Below, piece by piece: positions 12,378 to 22,358 of a DNA stretch of 64,000 nucleotides; position 1 is the stretch's first letter; every line of letters starts with the position of its first letter. Source of the stretch: Sporomusaceae bacterium. Lineage in GTDB: Bacteria; Bacillota; Negativicutes; UBA1444. The stretch covers positions 62,001 to 126,000 of the forward strand of contig JAHDPL010000020.1 in NCBI GenBank assembly GCA_018434355.1, written 5' to 3'. A program made the translations under genes and the position numbers. The notes under the pieces are model-generated. The model did not search any database, was not told the origin of the DNA, and saw nothing but the letters and a program-made list of their open reading frames with translations.

Positions 12378-14642
12378 CTACAGCTTCCAGACCAATAGTA
12401 CTTCCGTCCCTTCATTGTTATAGGTCATACGGTCGGTCGTCGACAACATGATTGGAATGCCGCGTCCCATCCAGGCATCTTCACCGTAAGCGAACATTTC
12501 CTCCGGATGCGAACGAAGTCGCCTCAACATTGCGTTGCCGGCAAAGCCGATCCGCGACGTATGCACCCGCACGACCAACCGGTTACCCAGTTTGTTGACG
12601 CGAAGACGGGCCCGATGCTGACGCGCCACCCCGTCGCGACATTCCATCGCATTAGCCAGTGCCTCGTTCACCGCCACTTCCTGCATCGAATGCGGCTTGC
12701 CGGTCGCTTCGGCCAACACCTTGGCGATCTCGCCTTTGTAACGTTGGTAATCGCCGTAGCCGTTCAGCCTGAAAACCTGCGGCCAACCGCTGCCGGTCGT
12801 CGAACGTTCGGGAAGCGAATTGACGCGGATACAAATCGCTGTCGCATCATCGCTGCGTTCTTGGCTATGCGACAGTACCTGCAACAACGCCTGTATCTGC
12901 TCATAGTTCTTTGGCTGCTCCTGCGAATTTGAAGCAATCAAGCGGGAAAATCCGTCCGTCATGAAACAGGCCGCATCGCCCGCCGTTATATCCAGCGAAT
13001 GCATCTCGTACGATTCTGTGCTGCAGATGCCAAGATAAAGACCGGGACAACTTTCCAGCCCCTGCCGTGCCTGCGTCGCCAGCCAGACCAACGGCATCCC
13101 TGCGCAACACCAGCGCAGCTGCCGCGTCTGCAAATCCACTTCAAATCCGAGCGCCCCGGCAAACGACGATTCGTCGAAATACTCGCTCGCCCGCCGGTTG
13201 AGCCAACGCATCTGTTCCGGCAGCGGCAAGTCGAGCTCGTTCACCTCTCGCAGCAAAACATGCATCGAGGCCGTGTGCAGGGCGGTGGAAAGGCCGTGCC
13301 CCGTCGCATCCAGCAAGAATCCGCGCAGCAGTGTTCCTTCATAACGCCAGTCCATGAAATACAGGTCGCCGCCGACATAGCCCTGCGGTTGGTACAGCGT
13401 CGTCACCGCCAGATGTTTGGACGGCGCGGCGACTTTCAGCAGTTCGGTCTGCACCCGTCCGGCCAGCTCGATGTCATGCCGCAGCTCCTCTTCGCGGCGA
13501 ACCAACTCGGAAATATCGCGGAAAAATTGAACCAGCAGGCTGCGCCCGCGATAGCGCACCATCGCCGCCGACCGTTCAACCGGCACTTTTGCTCCATTGC
13601 GATGTCGCATCACCCGCCGCTGGAGTGGCAAATAGCCCCGTTCTATAGCGCCTTGCAAAATAGTCTCGACATTAGTGCGTTGATCCACCGCGAAATCAAA
13701 AATATTCAGCGAATCGCCGGCAGCTATATCGTAGCCGAACTTCTCCGTAAACCGCAAATTCGCCTCCAGCACCTCGCCTGAGAAGGGATCGCAGAGAATC
13801 ACCGCCTCCGGCGCCTGCTGAATCACCGAATGATAGCGTTCTTCACTCTCAAGCATATCCGTTTCCGCCTGTTTGCGCTGAATCGCCAGCGAAATCTGTG
13901 CCGCGACGATGTTCAGCACATCCAGGTCCGCCGGGCTGAAACTCTGTGACGGCGTGGTAGAAAACAGCGCGACAGTGCCAAAACTTTCACCGCGCGCATC
14001 CAAGAGCGGCGCACCGATCCATTCATGAAAATGGGAAATCGTCATGTTGACTTCACCGCTTTGCATCATCCGGTCAAGAACGGCATGGGTCATGTGCAAC
14101 GGCTTGCCTGTCCGCATCACGTATTCGGTCCAGCCCTTTCCCACCGGGCGGGTCTGCGGCACATTGCTGATCCCGTCAACCAGGTAGGGGCGAACAATTT
14201 GTTGATTTGCCGCATCCAGCAGCGTGATATAGACATTGTCGGCATTCAACACCCGGCGCACCTGCCGATGCACCGCCTCATAAAACGCATCCAGCGAGTC
14301 GGCGCGAATCGTCGCTTCGGCGATTTCACGCAGCGCAGCCTGGACGCCCATCTGATGGGTAAGTTGCTGTTGGGCCGCCTCCAGTTCTTCGTATTGCACC
14401 AATAGTTCCTGATGCGCCGCCGTCAGTTCACTGGTCCGCTCCTCGACCCTTTGTTCCAAGGTCAGATTGATTGAGACAATCTCTTCGTTTTGCGCCGTCA
14501 GTTCTTCGTTTAATGCAACCAATTCCTCGTTGGCCGCCGTCACTTCCTCGGTCCGTTCCAACACCAACTGTTCCAGTTGCAGATTGGCCTGCCGCAGCGC
14601 CTGTTCCACCGCGTTTCGTTCGGTCTCGTCATCAATAATCAT
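12378..14642 (-). CDS. GAF-PAS-PP2C(SpoIIE)-HATPase signalling protein
   Basis: 754 residues, cytoplasmic, no membrane helix. A long Glu-rich coiled coil (about 5-95, repeated EEL/NEEL) leads into a GAF domain (about 100-255), one PAS domain (265-380), PP2C phosphatase (390-610; YVGGDLYFMDW, LLDATGHGLSTAL, MTDGFSRLI, SDDATAICI) and HATPase (630-754; HSMQEVAVNEALANAM). The last 360 residues are clearly paralogous to the neighbouring 950-residue protein, so the pair probably arose by duplication with exchange of the sensor half. Its start overlaps the end of the PAS-PucR gene by 11 bases, which implies translational coupling. Confidence 0.82.
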   Translation of the reverse strand: MIIDDETERNAVEQALRQANLQLEQLVLERTEEVTAANEELVALNEELTAQNEEIVSINLTLEQRVEERTSELTAAHQELLVQYEELEAAQQQLTHQMGVQAALREIAEATIRADSLDAFYEAVHRQVRRVLNADNVYITLLDAANQQIVRPYLVDGISNVPQTRPVGKGWTEYVMRTGKPLHMTHAVLDRMMQSGEVNMTISHFHEWIGAPLLDARGESFGTVALFSTTPSQSFSPADLDVLNIVAAQISLAIQRKQAETDMLESEERYHSVIQQAPEAVILCDPFSGEVLEANLRFTEKFGYDIAAGDSLNIFDFAVDQRTNVETILQGAIERGYLPLQRRVMRHRNGAKVPVERSAAMVRYRGRSLLVQFFRDISELVRREEELRHDIELAGRVQTELLKVAAPSKHLAVTTLYQPQGYVGGDLYFMDWRYEGTLLRGFLLDATGHGLSTALHTASMHVLLREVNELDLPLPEQMRWLNRRASEYFDESSFAGALGFEVDLQTRQLRWCCAGMPLVWLATQARQGLESCPGLYLGICSTESYEMHSLDITAGDAACFMTDGFSRLIASNSQEQPKNYEQIQALLQVLSHSQERSDDATAICIRVNSLPERSTTGSGWPQVFRLNGYGDYQRYKGEIAKVLAEATGKPHSMQEVAVNEALANAMECRDGVARQHRARLRVNKLGNRLVVRVHTSRIGFAGNAMLRRLRSHPEEMFAYGEDAWMGRGIPIMLSTTDRMTYNNEGTEVLLVWKL

Positions 14643-16635
14643 CGGTCAGCCCCTTCGTCCGACGGACTTCATGTAACTTTAACGCAACCGCCAGATTGGT
14701 TCTGCCGACTTCTGCATCCAGCGATACCCTCAGCAACCGTTCAATCACTTTTTTGCGGTAGCGCACCGTCTGCGGATGCACACTTAACCGCTGAGCGATT
14801 AGCTCAAATAAATCGCCGGACAACAGTTCCCGCAACGTATTCAGCATATGCTGGCGTTTTTCTTCCGGCGAAAGCCGCAGCAAAGGTCCAAGGGTATCGT
14901 TAATATATTGCGCCGTCTGCGCTGAGTCGATATTTTTTGCCAACAAGCGGACCCAACCCAGTTCGTGCCAGAAATAGACGGATTGACCGGCTTGCTGTAA
15001 CGGTCCATAAGTTAATGCAGCAGCAGCCTGCTCATATAGTTCGGCAATACCAGTCGACGGTTGCGCCGGGTAGGCAGCTCCCACGGCAGTATACTGGCTC
15101 GGGCAAAGCTGGGCAAAACGACGCACAGAGTCAATAGTCAATTGTCTAGCCGCTTCCGCCGTGAGTTCCTCCGCCGCGCCTGTCCATGGCAACAAAACGC
15201 CGATTCCATCGGTTGCTTCCCAGACGATAGGCGACAATAGGTGTTTGAGACTGTCCACCATATCGAGCGTTTCCTGCCGGCGGACCAATTGATCGCCGAG
15301 AGCCGCAGCCTGCGCCGATTGACCAAATAGCAGGCAAATAAAAGGCCCTGACAGATTCAGCCGCAACTGGGCCGCGTTCTGCTGAATTTGCTGCTTGCTC
15401 AATCGCCCGGCAATGATGTCTTGCAACAATTCATTGCAACGCCGGCGCTGGTACCCCTTGCGTTCTTCCGCCTGCATCCGTTCTCGGGCGGTCACGTCGA
15501 TCCCGACGCAGAGCCAGCCCGCTTCCCCGCTTTGCGGGTTGACGCCGCGGCGAACCGTCCAGTCCAGCCAAACTCGTTTGCCGCCTGCGGTCCGGTTCTC
15601 ATGCGTCTCGCGAAATCCTTCCCGTCCGGTCGTCCACAATTCCTCATACATCCGCCACAGGTTGCGCCCGTCGCCATCCTGTTCCGGCAATAACGCCGCC
15701 GTCAGCGGTTGACCGAAAATCTCGGCAGGCCGGAATCCGAAAAATTCCAGCCCGTACTCGTTGATGTAACCAATGTTGCCGGCAGGCCCCAGCGCCATGA
15801 TGACGACCTGCGTGTCCTCGACCAGCTCGCGGTAGCGCAGGTCACAAACACGCACCTCCTGCTCGGCCTTTTTTTGACCACTGATGTCGCTGCAAAAAAC
15901 CGCAACGCCGACAATGCTCCCCTGCGCGTCTTTGACCGGGTTATGCTCAATTCTAAGATGCTTTTGCTGCCGCTCTTCATCGCCGACCAAAGCTTCCACG
16001 ACATGGGCCCGCCCAGCGAGTGCCTCGTCCAGATTATGCCGGACCATTTCCCTGGTTTCATTATTCGCATAGTAATTCAGAATGGATTCACCCATTTGGA
16101 TGTCTGCGCCGTAATGGCTGTTCATCGCCCGCACATGGGCCTGATTGTATTCAATATAACGATACTCCTGATCGACGGCAAAAAACGGGATATCCAGCCC
16201 CTCGACGATGCCATGCGAAAATTCACGCTGACTGCGCCGCATTCCTTCCAGGTGTTGCAACTCCGAGATATCGCGAATCACGCTGATGAAGCGTTCCCCT
16301 GCAGGAGTCGCAATCGTGCGCGAACTAACCTCAACAGGCAACGCTTCGCCAGAACGCTTTCTATGCAAAGTGCGAAACAAAATCCCTTCACTGCGGGCTT
16401 GCCGCAACTGCGAATCAATCTCCTGCACAGTCTGCAGCGCCCGCAAATCGTGAATCCGCAGCTCCTGCAGCTCGTCCAGGCTGTAGCCATAAGTTAAGGC
16501 CGCCGCCTGATTGGCATAACAAATCCTGCCGTCATCAGACAGGACTAAAATTATATCCCGCGCAAAATCGGCGATGCTGCGGAAGAACGACAGTTCCTGC
16601 GTCAAATCTTCTAAAGAATCTGTTTGCCGAAACAT
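14632..16635 (-). CDS. PAS-domain transcriptional regulator with PucR/CdaR-type HTH
   Basis: 667 residues. At least three PAS domains fill residues 15-385 (SDDGRICYANQAAALTYGYS, VDQEYRYIEYNQAH, GPAGNIGYINEYGLEFFGF). A linker domain (400-560) leads to a PucR-type helix-turn-helix near the C-terminus (LIAQRLSVHPQTVRYRKK). PAS plus PucR proteins act as cytoplasmic transcription factors that respond to redox or small molecules. It is the first gene of a probable operon with the two SpoIIE-HATPase proteins, so it may feed into or control that switch. A GGGGGGAG sequence precedes the ATG. Confidence 0.8.
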   Translation of the reverse strand: MFRQTDSLEDLTQELSFFRSIADFARDIILVLSDDGRICYANQAAALTYGYSLDELQELRIHDLRALQTVQEIDSQLRQARSEGILFRTLHRKRSGEALPVEVSSRTIATPAGERFISVIRDISELQHLEGMRRSQREFSHGIVEGLDIPFFAVDQEYRYIEYNQAHVRAMNSHYGADIQMGESILNYYANNETREMVRHNLDEALAGRAHVVEALVGDEERQQKHLRIEHNPVKDAQGSIVGVAVFCSDISGQKKAEQEVRVCDLRYRELVEDTQVVIMALGPAGNIGYINEYGLEFFGFRPAEIFGQPLTAALLPEQDGDGRNLWRMYEELWTTGREGFRETHENRTAGGKRVWLDWTVRRGVNPQSGEAGWLCVGIDVTARERMQAEERKGYQRRRCNELLQDIIAGRLSKQQIQQNAAQLRLNLSGPFICLLFGQSAQAAALGDQLVRRQETLDMVDSLKHLLSPIVWEATDGIGVLLPWTGAAEELTAEAARQLTIDSVRRFAQLCPSQYTAVGAAYPAQPSTGIAELYEQAAAALTYGPLQQAGQSVYFWHELGWVRLLAKNIDSAQTAQYINDTLGPLLRLSPEEKRQHMLNTLRELLSGDLFELIAQRLSVHPQTVRYRKKVIERLLRVSLDAEVGRTNLAVALKLHEVRRTKGLTDDY

Positions 16636-16733
16636 GTCGCTCCCCCCTCGTTTCAGTTTTACCCAAAAAAAATAATTCCCCTTGCGCCATCATTTTTCCT
16701 GCCAAGCTTGACAGGTTTTTCTCCGTAGCGTTT

Positions 16734-17597
16734 CTACTCCAGCAAATTCGCAGCCTCATGCATCAGCAGCGGCAATTCACGCTCCACCGCCGCCAATGCC
16801 GCCTGCGTGACTCCCAGATGCCCGCGCACAGTTTCTTCGAATCCTACCGGCAATCCGTGTCCGATCAAATCGCCATACTGTTCTGCACTCAGCATGTCCG
16901 ACAGGTAGAGCAGCTTCGTCTCATCAACGCCAATAGTGGGCAGCAACGGACGATGATGATACTTCACTACCGACTTCACAGCCAACGGCAGCTGCCATTT
17001 TTCGCATAACCAGCCGCCAAGGTCTTCATGCGTCATCCCAGACAGGATCACCTGTTCGGCGACAACCTGACGCGAACCTTTCTCCATGACATGACAGATT
17101 TCGTCCAATAAGTCGGGCAAGCAGATATCCAGCACCATCACACCGAGGTCATGAATCAGGCCATAGGCAAATACCCTGTCCGGCTGGCTAATCTTTGTCC
17201 TGGCAGCGAGAATCCGGGCTGCGACGGCAGTCCCCAGCGTATGTCGACGGTATTTCTGGCGATCGAAGCTTCTGGCCCGGCCAAGTTGCGTCGGCAAGAT
17301 GTGACGCAGTAAAAATGTGCTTAATAGTGCACTGGCAGTCTGTTGATCAATCCATTCCAGCAGTTCTCGCAGCGACTCCGCATCGGTTGAGCAGGTAAAA
17401 AAAGGTGAGCGGATCTGTTGCCAAAACAAATCGGCCAACCCTTGCCGCCGCAACAGGGATTCCACTCCCAACGCGTCGCTTTGCCAGTTCGGTTTGGAAA
17501 TCCGTTGAAACAACTGGACAATATCTGGCGGCAGAATAGGCAATGCCCTGCCGACTTCGAGCCGATTCATGATCCACTGTCTATCCACCCGTATCAC
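16734..17597 (-). CDS. HDOD domain signalling protein
   Basis: About 287 residues. The central part carries HDOD-type features: LLSTFLLRHILP, a HTLGTAVAARILA helix, FAYGLIHDLGVMVLD, SGMTHEDLGGWLCEKWQLP and VVKYHHRP. HDOD proteins lack the complete HD phosphohydrolase site and usually act as regulatory scaffolds. The start is uncertain: GTG 17597 has no spaced ribosome-binding site, while GTG 17588 has GGGGTGA about 5 bases upstream. A perfect -10 TATAAT lies at 17620-17625 on the minus strand. Confidence 0.72.
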   Translation of the reverse strand: MIRVDRQWIMNRLEVGRALPILPPDIVQLFQRISKPNWQSDALGVESLLRRQGLADLFWQQIRSPFFTCSTDAESLRELLEWIDQQTASALLSTFLLRHILPTQLGRARSFDRQKYRRHTLGTAVAARILAARTKISQPDRVFAYGLIHDLGVMVLDICLPDLLDEICHVMEKGSRQVVAEQVILSGMTHEDLGGWLCEKWQLPLAVKSVVKYHHRPLLPTIGVDETKLLYLSDMLSAEQYGDLIGHGLPVGFEETVRGHLGVTQAALAAVERELPLLMHEAANLLE

Positions 17598-17619
17598 CCC
17601 TATCCATTATTGTCCAAAT

Positions 17620-17625
17620 ATTATA
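17620..17625 (-). promoter_or_regulatory. Probable -10 element of the HDOD gene
   Basis: TATAAT on the minus strand, about 25 bases before the candidate starts. The -35 region is poor (CTGTGA at 17 bp). The 265-bp gap 17598-17862 is otherwise AT-rich with no convincing gene; it also holds the fhs terminator. Confidence 0.4.
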
Positions 17626-17814
17626 TCACTCTATAATATCATTCACAGAATGAATATATCATTTTTTCATTTAAGCATGTTGATATGTTGCATATTTTCT
17701 TGATGTAAAGGCGTTTATCCTCTGAAAGATTCAATAAGTTTTCTTTACCAATCATTGCACAATTTTTATCAATTATTACAATTTTGTCATTGTTCACTTT
17801 CAACGAATTTGCGA

Positions 17815-17838
17815 CAAAAAAGCGGGCTCTCGCCCGCA
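17815..17838 (-). terminator. Terminator of the gltS-ftcD-fchA-fhs operon
   Basis: GCGGGC (17822-17827) pairs with GCCCGC (17832-17837) around a 4-base loop. Read on the minus strand it is followed by TTTTTT, 25 bases beyond the fhs stop. Confidence 0.85.
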
Positions 17839-17862
17839 ATAACGGTTTCTTATTCGCTCGAC

Positions 17863-19542
17863 TTAAAACAGGCCCATGATTTTGCCGCTGTTGTCGATGT
17901 CCATCACTTCAGCCGCCGGCTGTTTCGGCAATCCCGGCATCGTCATGATTTCGCCGGTGATTGCCACCAGAAACCCGGCGCCTGCCGACACCCGAACTTC
18001 CCGCACCGTGACGTTGAACCCGACCGGACGGCCCAGTTTCGTCGCGTCATCACTGAGCGAGTACTGGGTTTTCGCCATGCAGATCGGCGTCTTGTCAAAG
18101 CCCATCGCAGTCAGTTCGCTGATGGTTTTGTCCGCTGCGGCGGTATAGTTTACCCCGTCGGCGCCATATATTTCCCGGGCAATAATCGCGATTTTTTGCT
18201 TGATCGGCAGTTTTTCATCATAGAGGAAACGGAACTGCTTGGGCTTTTCGATTGCCGCCAGCAGTTTTCGCGCCACCGCTTCGCCGCCGGCGCCGCCTTG
18301 GGCCCAGACTTCCGACAGGGCCACCTCTGCCCCCAGAGCTTGGCACTGGCTCTCGACAAACGCCAGTTCTTCCGCGGTATCAGTCGGAAAGGCGTTGATG
18401 GCGACTACGGCAGGCAAGCCGAATTTGCCGATGTTCTCGATATGCTTGCGCAGATTGTCGAGGCCCTTTTCCAGCGCCGCCATATTGACCTGGCCGAGGT
18501 CGGCTTTTGCCACGCCGCCATGCGATTTTAACGCCCGCACTGTGGTCACCAGCACGACCGCATCCGGCTCTAGTCCGGCAAACCGGCACTTGATGTCGAT
18601 GAATTTTTCCGCGCCGAGGTCTGCGCCGAAACCGGCTTCCGTAATCAGTACATCCGCCATTTTCAGCGCGAACTTCGATGCCATAACGCTGTTGCAGCCA
18701 TGGGCGATGTTGGCGAACGGACCGCCATGGACAAATGCAGGCGTGTTTTCCAACGTCTGAACCAGATTGGGTTTGATCGCATCCTTGAACAACAGCGTCA
18801 GCGCGCCGGCCACCTTGAGGTCGGCCACCGTCACCGGCCGGTTGTCATAGGTGTAGGCGACAATAATCCGGTTGATGCGGGCCTTCATGTCTTCGAGGTC
18901 GGAGGACAGACACAGAATCGCCATCAGTTCCGAGGCGACCGCGATGTCAAAGCCGCCTTCGCGGGGAATTCCGTTGGCTTTGCCGCCCAGCCCCAGCACA
19001 ATGCTGCGCAGGGCGCGTTCGTTCAGGTCCATCACCCGCCGCCAGGTAATCCGGCGCGGATCGATCGACAGTTCATTGCCATGGTGGATATGGTTGTCGA
19101 TGACCGCCGCCAGCAGGTTGTTGGCGCTGGTCACGGCGTGGATATCGCCGGTGAAATGCAGGTTGATGTCCTCCATCGGCACGACCTGGGCGTAGCCGCC
19201 GCCCGCCGCGCCGCCCTTGACGCCGAAACAGGGGCCCAGCGACGGCTCCCGCAGGGCGATGACGACTTTTTTGCCCAATCGCCGCAGCGCGTCGCCGATA
19301 CCGACCGTGTTGGTCGTTTTGCCTTCACCGGCCGGCGTCGGATTGATTGCGCTTACCAGAATCAGCTTGCCGTTTGGCCGGTCTTTCAGCCGTTCCCAGA
19401 CTTCCAGCGATACTTTGGCCTTATATTTGCCGTAGAGTTCCAGATCGTCCTCACCCAGACCCAGCTCGGCCGCCACCTGGCTGATCGGTTTCATTTGCGC
19501 CGCCTGGGCGATTTCCACGTCAGTTTTCATTACAGCAGTCAC
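17863..19542 (-). CDS. fhs: Formate-tetrahydrofolate ligase
   Basis: 559 residues, the family's normal length. The P-loop TPAGEGKTT is near residues 69-77. Other conserved segments are [43 protein letters not shown] and [13 protein letters not shown]. The enzyme interconverts formate + THF + ATP and 10-formyl-THF. At the end of an ftcD-fchA operon it can run backwards, making ATP and formate from the one-carbon unit released from formiminoglutamate, as in histidine-fermenting anaerobes. Only 3 bases separate it from fchA. Confidence 0.96.
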   Translation of the reverse strand: MTAVMKTDVEIAQAAQMKPISQVAAELGLGEDDLELYGKYKAKVSLEVWERLKDRPNGKLILVSAINPTPAGEGKTTNTVGIGDALRRLGKKVVIALREPSLGPCFGVKGGAAGGGYAQVVPMEDINLHFTGDIHAVTSANNLLAAVIDNHIHHGNELSIDPRRITWRRVMDLNERALRSIVLGLGGKANGIPREGGFDIAVASELMAILCLSSDLEDMKARINRIIVAYTYDNRPVTVADLKVAGALTLLFKDAIKPNLVQTLENTPAFVHGGPFANIAHGCNSVMASKFALKMADVLITEAGFGADLGAEKFIDIKCRFAGLEPDAVVLVTTVRALKSHGGVAKADLGQVNMAALEKGLDNLRKHIENIGKFGLPAVVAINAFPTDTAEELAFVESQCQALGAEVALSEVWAQGGAGGEAVARKLLAAIEKPKQFRFLYDEKLPIKQKIAIIAREIYGADGVNYTAAADKTISELTAMGFDKTPICMAKTQYSLSDDATKLGRPVGFNVTVREVRVSAGAGFLVAITGEIMTMPGLPKQPAAEVMDIDNSGKIMGLF

Positions 19543-19545
19543 ACC

Positions 19546-20172
19546 TCACAACGATTCCAGAATCTGCTTGCTGATCTCGCCGGCCAGCCGTTCGCTGTCG
19601 GCCAGCAGCTTTTGTCCGGCGTTCTTATATTCATCGACAAAGGCCGCGTCCTTGATTCCGCCGAGGTTGATCAACACATTCAGCCAGGCCCCTTGCGTCG
19701 CCGCATGCAGCGCATACGCCGCCACGCCGAGGTCGCTGGCCGCCGACGCGTTGGTCTTGCCAACCGCCCCCGCCACCATTTCCAGGCATTCCACCGCCGC
19801 CCGCATCATTGCGAACGGGGTTTTCGTAGCATTTTGCAGCGATTGTTCGATGGCAGCGCGGCGGGCCTCCTTTTCAGCGTCGCTGGCTTTCGGCAGTTGA
19901 TATGCGGCGGACACTTCGTTGAATGCCGCGGTATCGAGATCGACCAGTTCGAGGAATCGGCTCTGTAGACGGCTGCCGGCAACTTGCAGCGCTTCGGTCT
20001 GCGCGGCAAACTCGCGGTATTTTTCTTTGCCCAGCGTCAGGTTTGCCACCATCGCCGCCAAGGCCGCGCCGGTTGCGCCCATCAGCGCCGATGCGCTGCC
20101 TCCGCCAGGGGCGGGAGCGTCTGATGCCAGACGCTCGATAAACTCGCTTACTTTGCAGTCGACCAGTTTCAT
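19546..20172 (-). CDS. fchA: Formiminotetrahydrofolate cyclodeaminase / methenyl-THF cyclohydrolase
   Basis: 208 residues, the stand-alone cyclodeaminase of the FTCD family. Visible signatures are SDAPAPGGGSASAL near residues 17-30, an all-helical body and the LVDLDTAAFNEV segment. It converts 5-formimino-THF to 5,10-methenyl-THF plus ammonia. Its start overlaps the end of ftcD by 4 bases, which is classic coupling. In animals these two activities are fused in one protein; here they are separate. Confidence 0.92.
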   Translation of the reverse strand: MKLVDCKVSEFIERLASDAPAPGGGSASALMGATGAALAAMVANLTLGKEKYREFAAQTEALQVAGSRLQSRFLELVDLDTAAFNEVSAAYQLPKASDAEKEARRAAIEQSLQNATKTPFAMMRAAVECLEMVAGAVGKTNASAASDLGVAAYALHAATQGAWLNVLINLGGIKDAAFVDEYKNAGQKLLADSERLAGEISKQILESL

Positions 20173-21065
20173 AGCGAATCCTCCAGCACCTGTTTGCGCT
20201 CAAATCCGTCGAGGCGCAGATAGTATTCGGCCACGTCCAGCAGCGCCTGCATCGGCGTCATGCCGATGATTTCACTGCCAATGACGTTGACCCCATAGCG
20301 GGCCGCTTCATTCTTCACGGTTTCAAACACGCGGAACAGCGGTGTTCCCTGATAGTTGACCATGTTGATCGTCACCTGGGCCACTTCACGGCCATGTGCT
20401 TCGACGCTGATTCCCATCGCCCGCACATATTTGAAGCCGCCTTTGGCTTCGCGGATGCTGTTGGCGATTTTCTTGGCGATATTGACATCGCTGGTGTCGA
20501 GGTTGATGTTGTAGGCGATCAGGAACTGCCGCGCCCCGACGACGGTCGCGCCAGCACTCGGGTGCATCCGGGCCGGCCCGTAGTCCGGCTTGCGCTCCGG
20601 CTTGCTGATTTCGGTTTTCAGGCCTTCGTACTGGCCTTTGCGGATATCCGGCAGCGCGCGGCGGGTCGGGATCTTGGCCGCATCTTCGTACAGATAGACT
20701 GGAATCTCCAGTTTTTCGGCAATCTCGCGGGCCAGTTCATCAGCCAGCGCCACGCATTCTTCCATCGTGACCTCTTTCACCGGAATAAAGGGAATCACGT
20801 CGGTCGCGCCGATACGCGGGTGTTCGCCCTGTTGCTGCTCCATGTCGATCAATTCGGCTGCCTTTTTGCAGGCATTGAACGCCGCCTGCTTCGCCGCCTG
20901 CGGTTCGCCGACAAAAGTCACCACAACCCGGTTGTGGCTGGCGTCGGGCTTCACATCCAGCAGTTTTACGCCCTCAACTTTACGCACTTCATCGACAATC
21001 GCCTCGATGACTTCCGGGCGACGGCCTTCACTAAAATTCGGTACGCATTCCACCAATTTTGCCAT
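20169..21065 (-). CDS. ftcD: Glutamate formimidoyltransferase
   Basis: 298 residues, the transferase half only. It starts MAKLVECVPNFSEGR and contains LLDVKPDASHNRVVVTFVG, GEHPRIGATDVIPFIP (with the catalytic His region) and MHPSAGATVVGAR. It transfers the formimino group of N-formimino-L-glutamate (a histidine degradation intermediate) to THF, releasing glutamate. The gltS transporter upstream would move that glutamate. The hut genes that make formiminoglutamate are not in this window. Confidence 0.94.
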   Translation of the reverse strand: MAKLVECVPNFSEGRRPEVIEAIVDEVRKVEGVKLLDVKPDASHNRVVVTFVGEPQAAKQAAFNACKKAAELIDMEQQQGEHPRIGATDVIPFIPVKEVTMEECVALADELAREIAEKLEIPVYLYEDAAKIPTRRALPDIRKGQYEGLKTEISKPERKPDYGPARMHPSAGATVVGARQFLIAYNINLDTSDVNIAKKIANSIREAKGGFKYVRAMGISVEAHGREVAQVTINMVNYQGTPLFRVFETVKNEAARYGVNVIGSEIIGMTPMQALLDVAEYYLRLDGFERKQVLEDSL

Positions 21066-21090
21066 GTTTACTCACTCCTAAATCTTTCAT

Positions 21091-22329
21091 TTATTTCGTC
21101 AGATAATTGATGAACCAGACGATGTTGGGAATGCCGACCAGGTCGATCAGCACCGCGCCGCACAGCGGAATAATCAGGAACGCTTTGTGCGACATCACGC
21201 CATAGCGCTCGCACACCGCCCCCATGTTGGCCACTGCGTTCGGTGTTGCGCCCAATCCATGCCCCATCAGGCCGGCGACCATGACCGCCGCATCGTAATC
21301 CTTGCCAAGGGCGCGGAACAGGATGAAGATCGCAAACAGTGCCAACGCGATCGTCTGCAACAACAAAATGATGATCAGCGGCAGCGCCAAATCATACAGT
21401 TCCCAGATCCGCAGCGTCATCATCGCCATCGTCAGGAAAATGCCGATCGACACATCGGCAATGATGTCCAGCGATTTCAGATGCAACTTGACCAGTTTGA
21501 CCCCGTCATTGAGGTTTCGCAGCAGAATCGCAACAAACATCGCGCCGACATAGCCCGGCAGGTCAAAGCCGGTCGCAGCTTTCAGTTTGGCCGAGCCCCA
21601 GGCGCCAAACGTCATGATCACAAGCACGATCATCATCATCGACAATATGTTGCGGCTGGTGATCGTTCCGGCTTCCTTGTCCGCGCCGATCGCCTGGTCG
21701 TACGTCTCATAATCGCCTTCGCCGGCTTTGATCGCCACATTGTATTTGCCAATCAACCATTTGGCGATCGGGCCGCCGAGCAGGCCACCGGCTATCAGGC
21801 CGTAGGTTGCCGAAGCAATCGCCACCGCCGTCGCCCCTTTGACGCCAAGCTGCTCCGCAGTCGGGCCGAACGCCGCTGCCGCCCCGTGGCCTCCTTCAAG
21901 CGACACCGCTCCCGCCATCACGCCAAGCACCGGATGAATCCCCAGCATGCTGGCCAGGCCGGAGCCGAACGCATTTTGAAACACAGCGATGAACCAGCAG
22001 GATACCAGGTAAATAATCAGTCCGCTGCCGCCCTTTTTCAACAGCGCCAGACTGCCGCCGATGCCGACCGTGGTGAAAAACGCGATCATGAACGGCGATT
22101 GCAGCGTCGTGGTAAAAGTAAATGTAATCAGACCCATTTGTTTGCAGAGCAGCGCCAGCAACGAAAACGCGAAGCCGCCCAGCACCGGCGCGGGAATGCA
22201 GAACTTGTCAAACACGCTGACCCGTTTGCGCAGTTGGTAACCCAGCATCAGCAGCACCGCTGCCAGCGCCGTGGTCGCCACCATATCCATCTTGAGCACC
22301 CAGACTCCTTTTACCAGTTCCAGTCCCAT
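21091..22329 (-). CDS. gltS: Sodium/glutamate symporter
   Basis: 412 residues of a polytopic inner-membrane protein of the GltS family (roughly 10-12 helices). The conserved segments CIPAPVLGGFAFSLL, TVGIGGSLALLKKGG, GAVSLEGGHGAAAAFGP and GLMGHGLGATPNAVANM (two re-entrant-loop halves) are visible. It moves glutamate with Na+. Within the ftcD-fchA-fhs operon it could import glutamate or export the glutamate released by FtcD. GAAGGAGG precedes the ATG. Confidence 0.92.
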   Translation of the reverse strand: MGLELVKGVWVLKMDMVATTALAAVLLMLGYQLRKRVSVFDKFCIPAPVLGGFAFSLLALLCKQMGLITFTFTTTLQSPFMIAFFTTVGIGGSLALLKKGGSGLIIYLVSCWFIAVFQNAFGSGLASMLGIHPVLGVMAGAVSLEGGHGAAAAFGPTAEQLGVKGATAVAIASATYGLIAGGLLGGPIAKWLIGKYNVAIKAGEGDYETYDQAIGADKEAGTITSRNILSMMMIVLVIMTFGAWGSAKLKAATGFDLPGYVGAMFVAILLRNLNDGVKLVKLHLKSLDIIADVSIGIFLTMAMMTLRIWELYDLALPLIIILLLQTIALALFAIFILFRALGKDYDAAVMVAGLMGHGLGATPNAVANMGAVCERYGVMSHKAFLIIPLCGAVLIDLVGIPNIVWFINYLTK

Positions 22330-22358
22330 TTTGGCGCCTCCTTCAATTCATTCAGTTT

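Noticed and set aside
17639-17839. 66-codon AT-rich frame on the minus strand after fhs
   Set aside because: It overlaps the fhs terminator, has no ribosome-binding site, and the composition is that of an AT-rich spacer.
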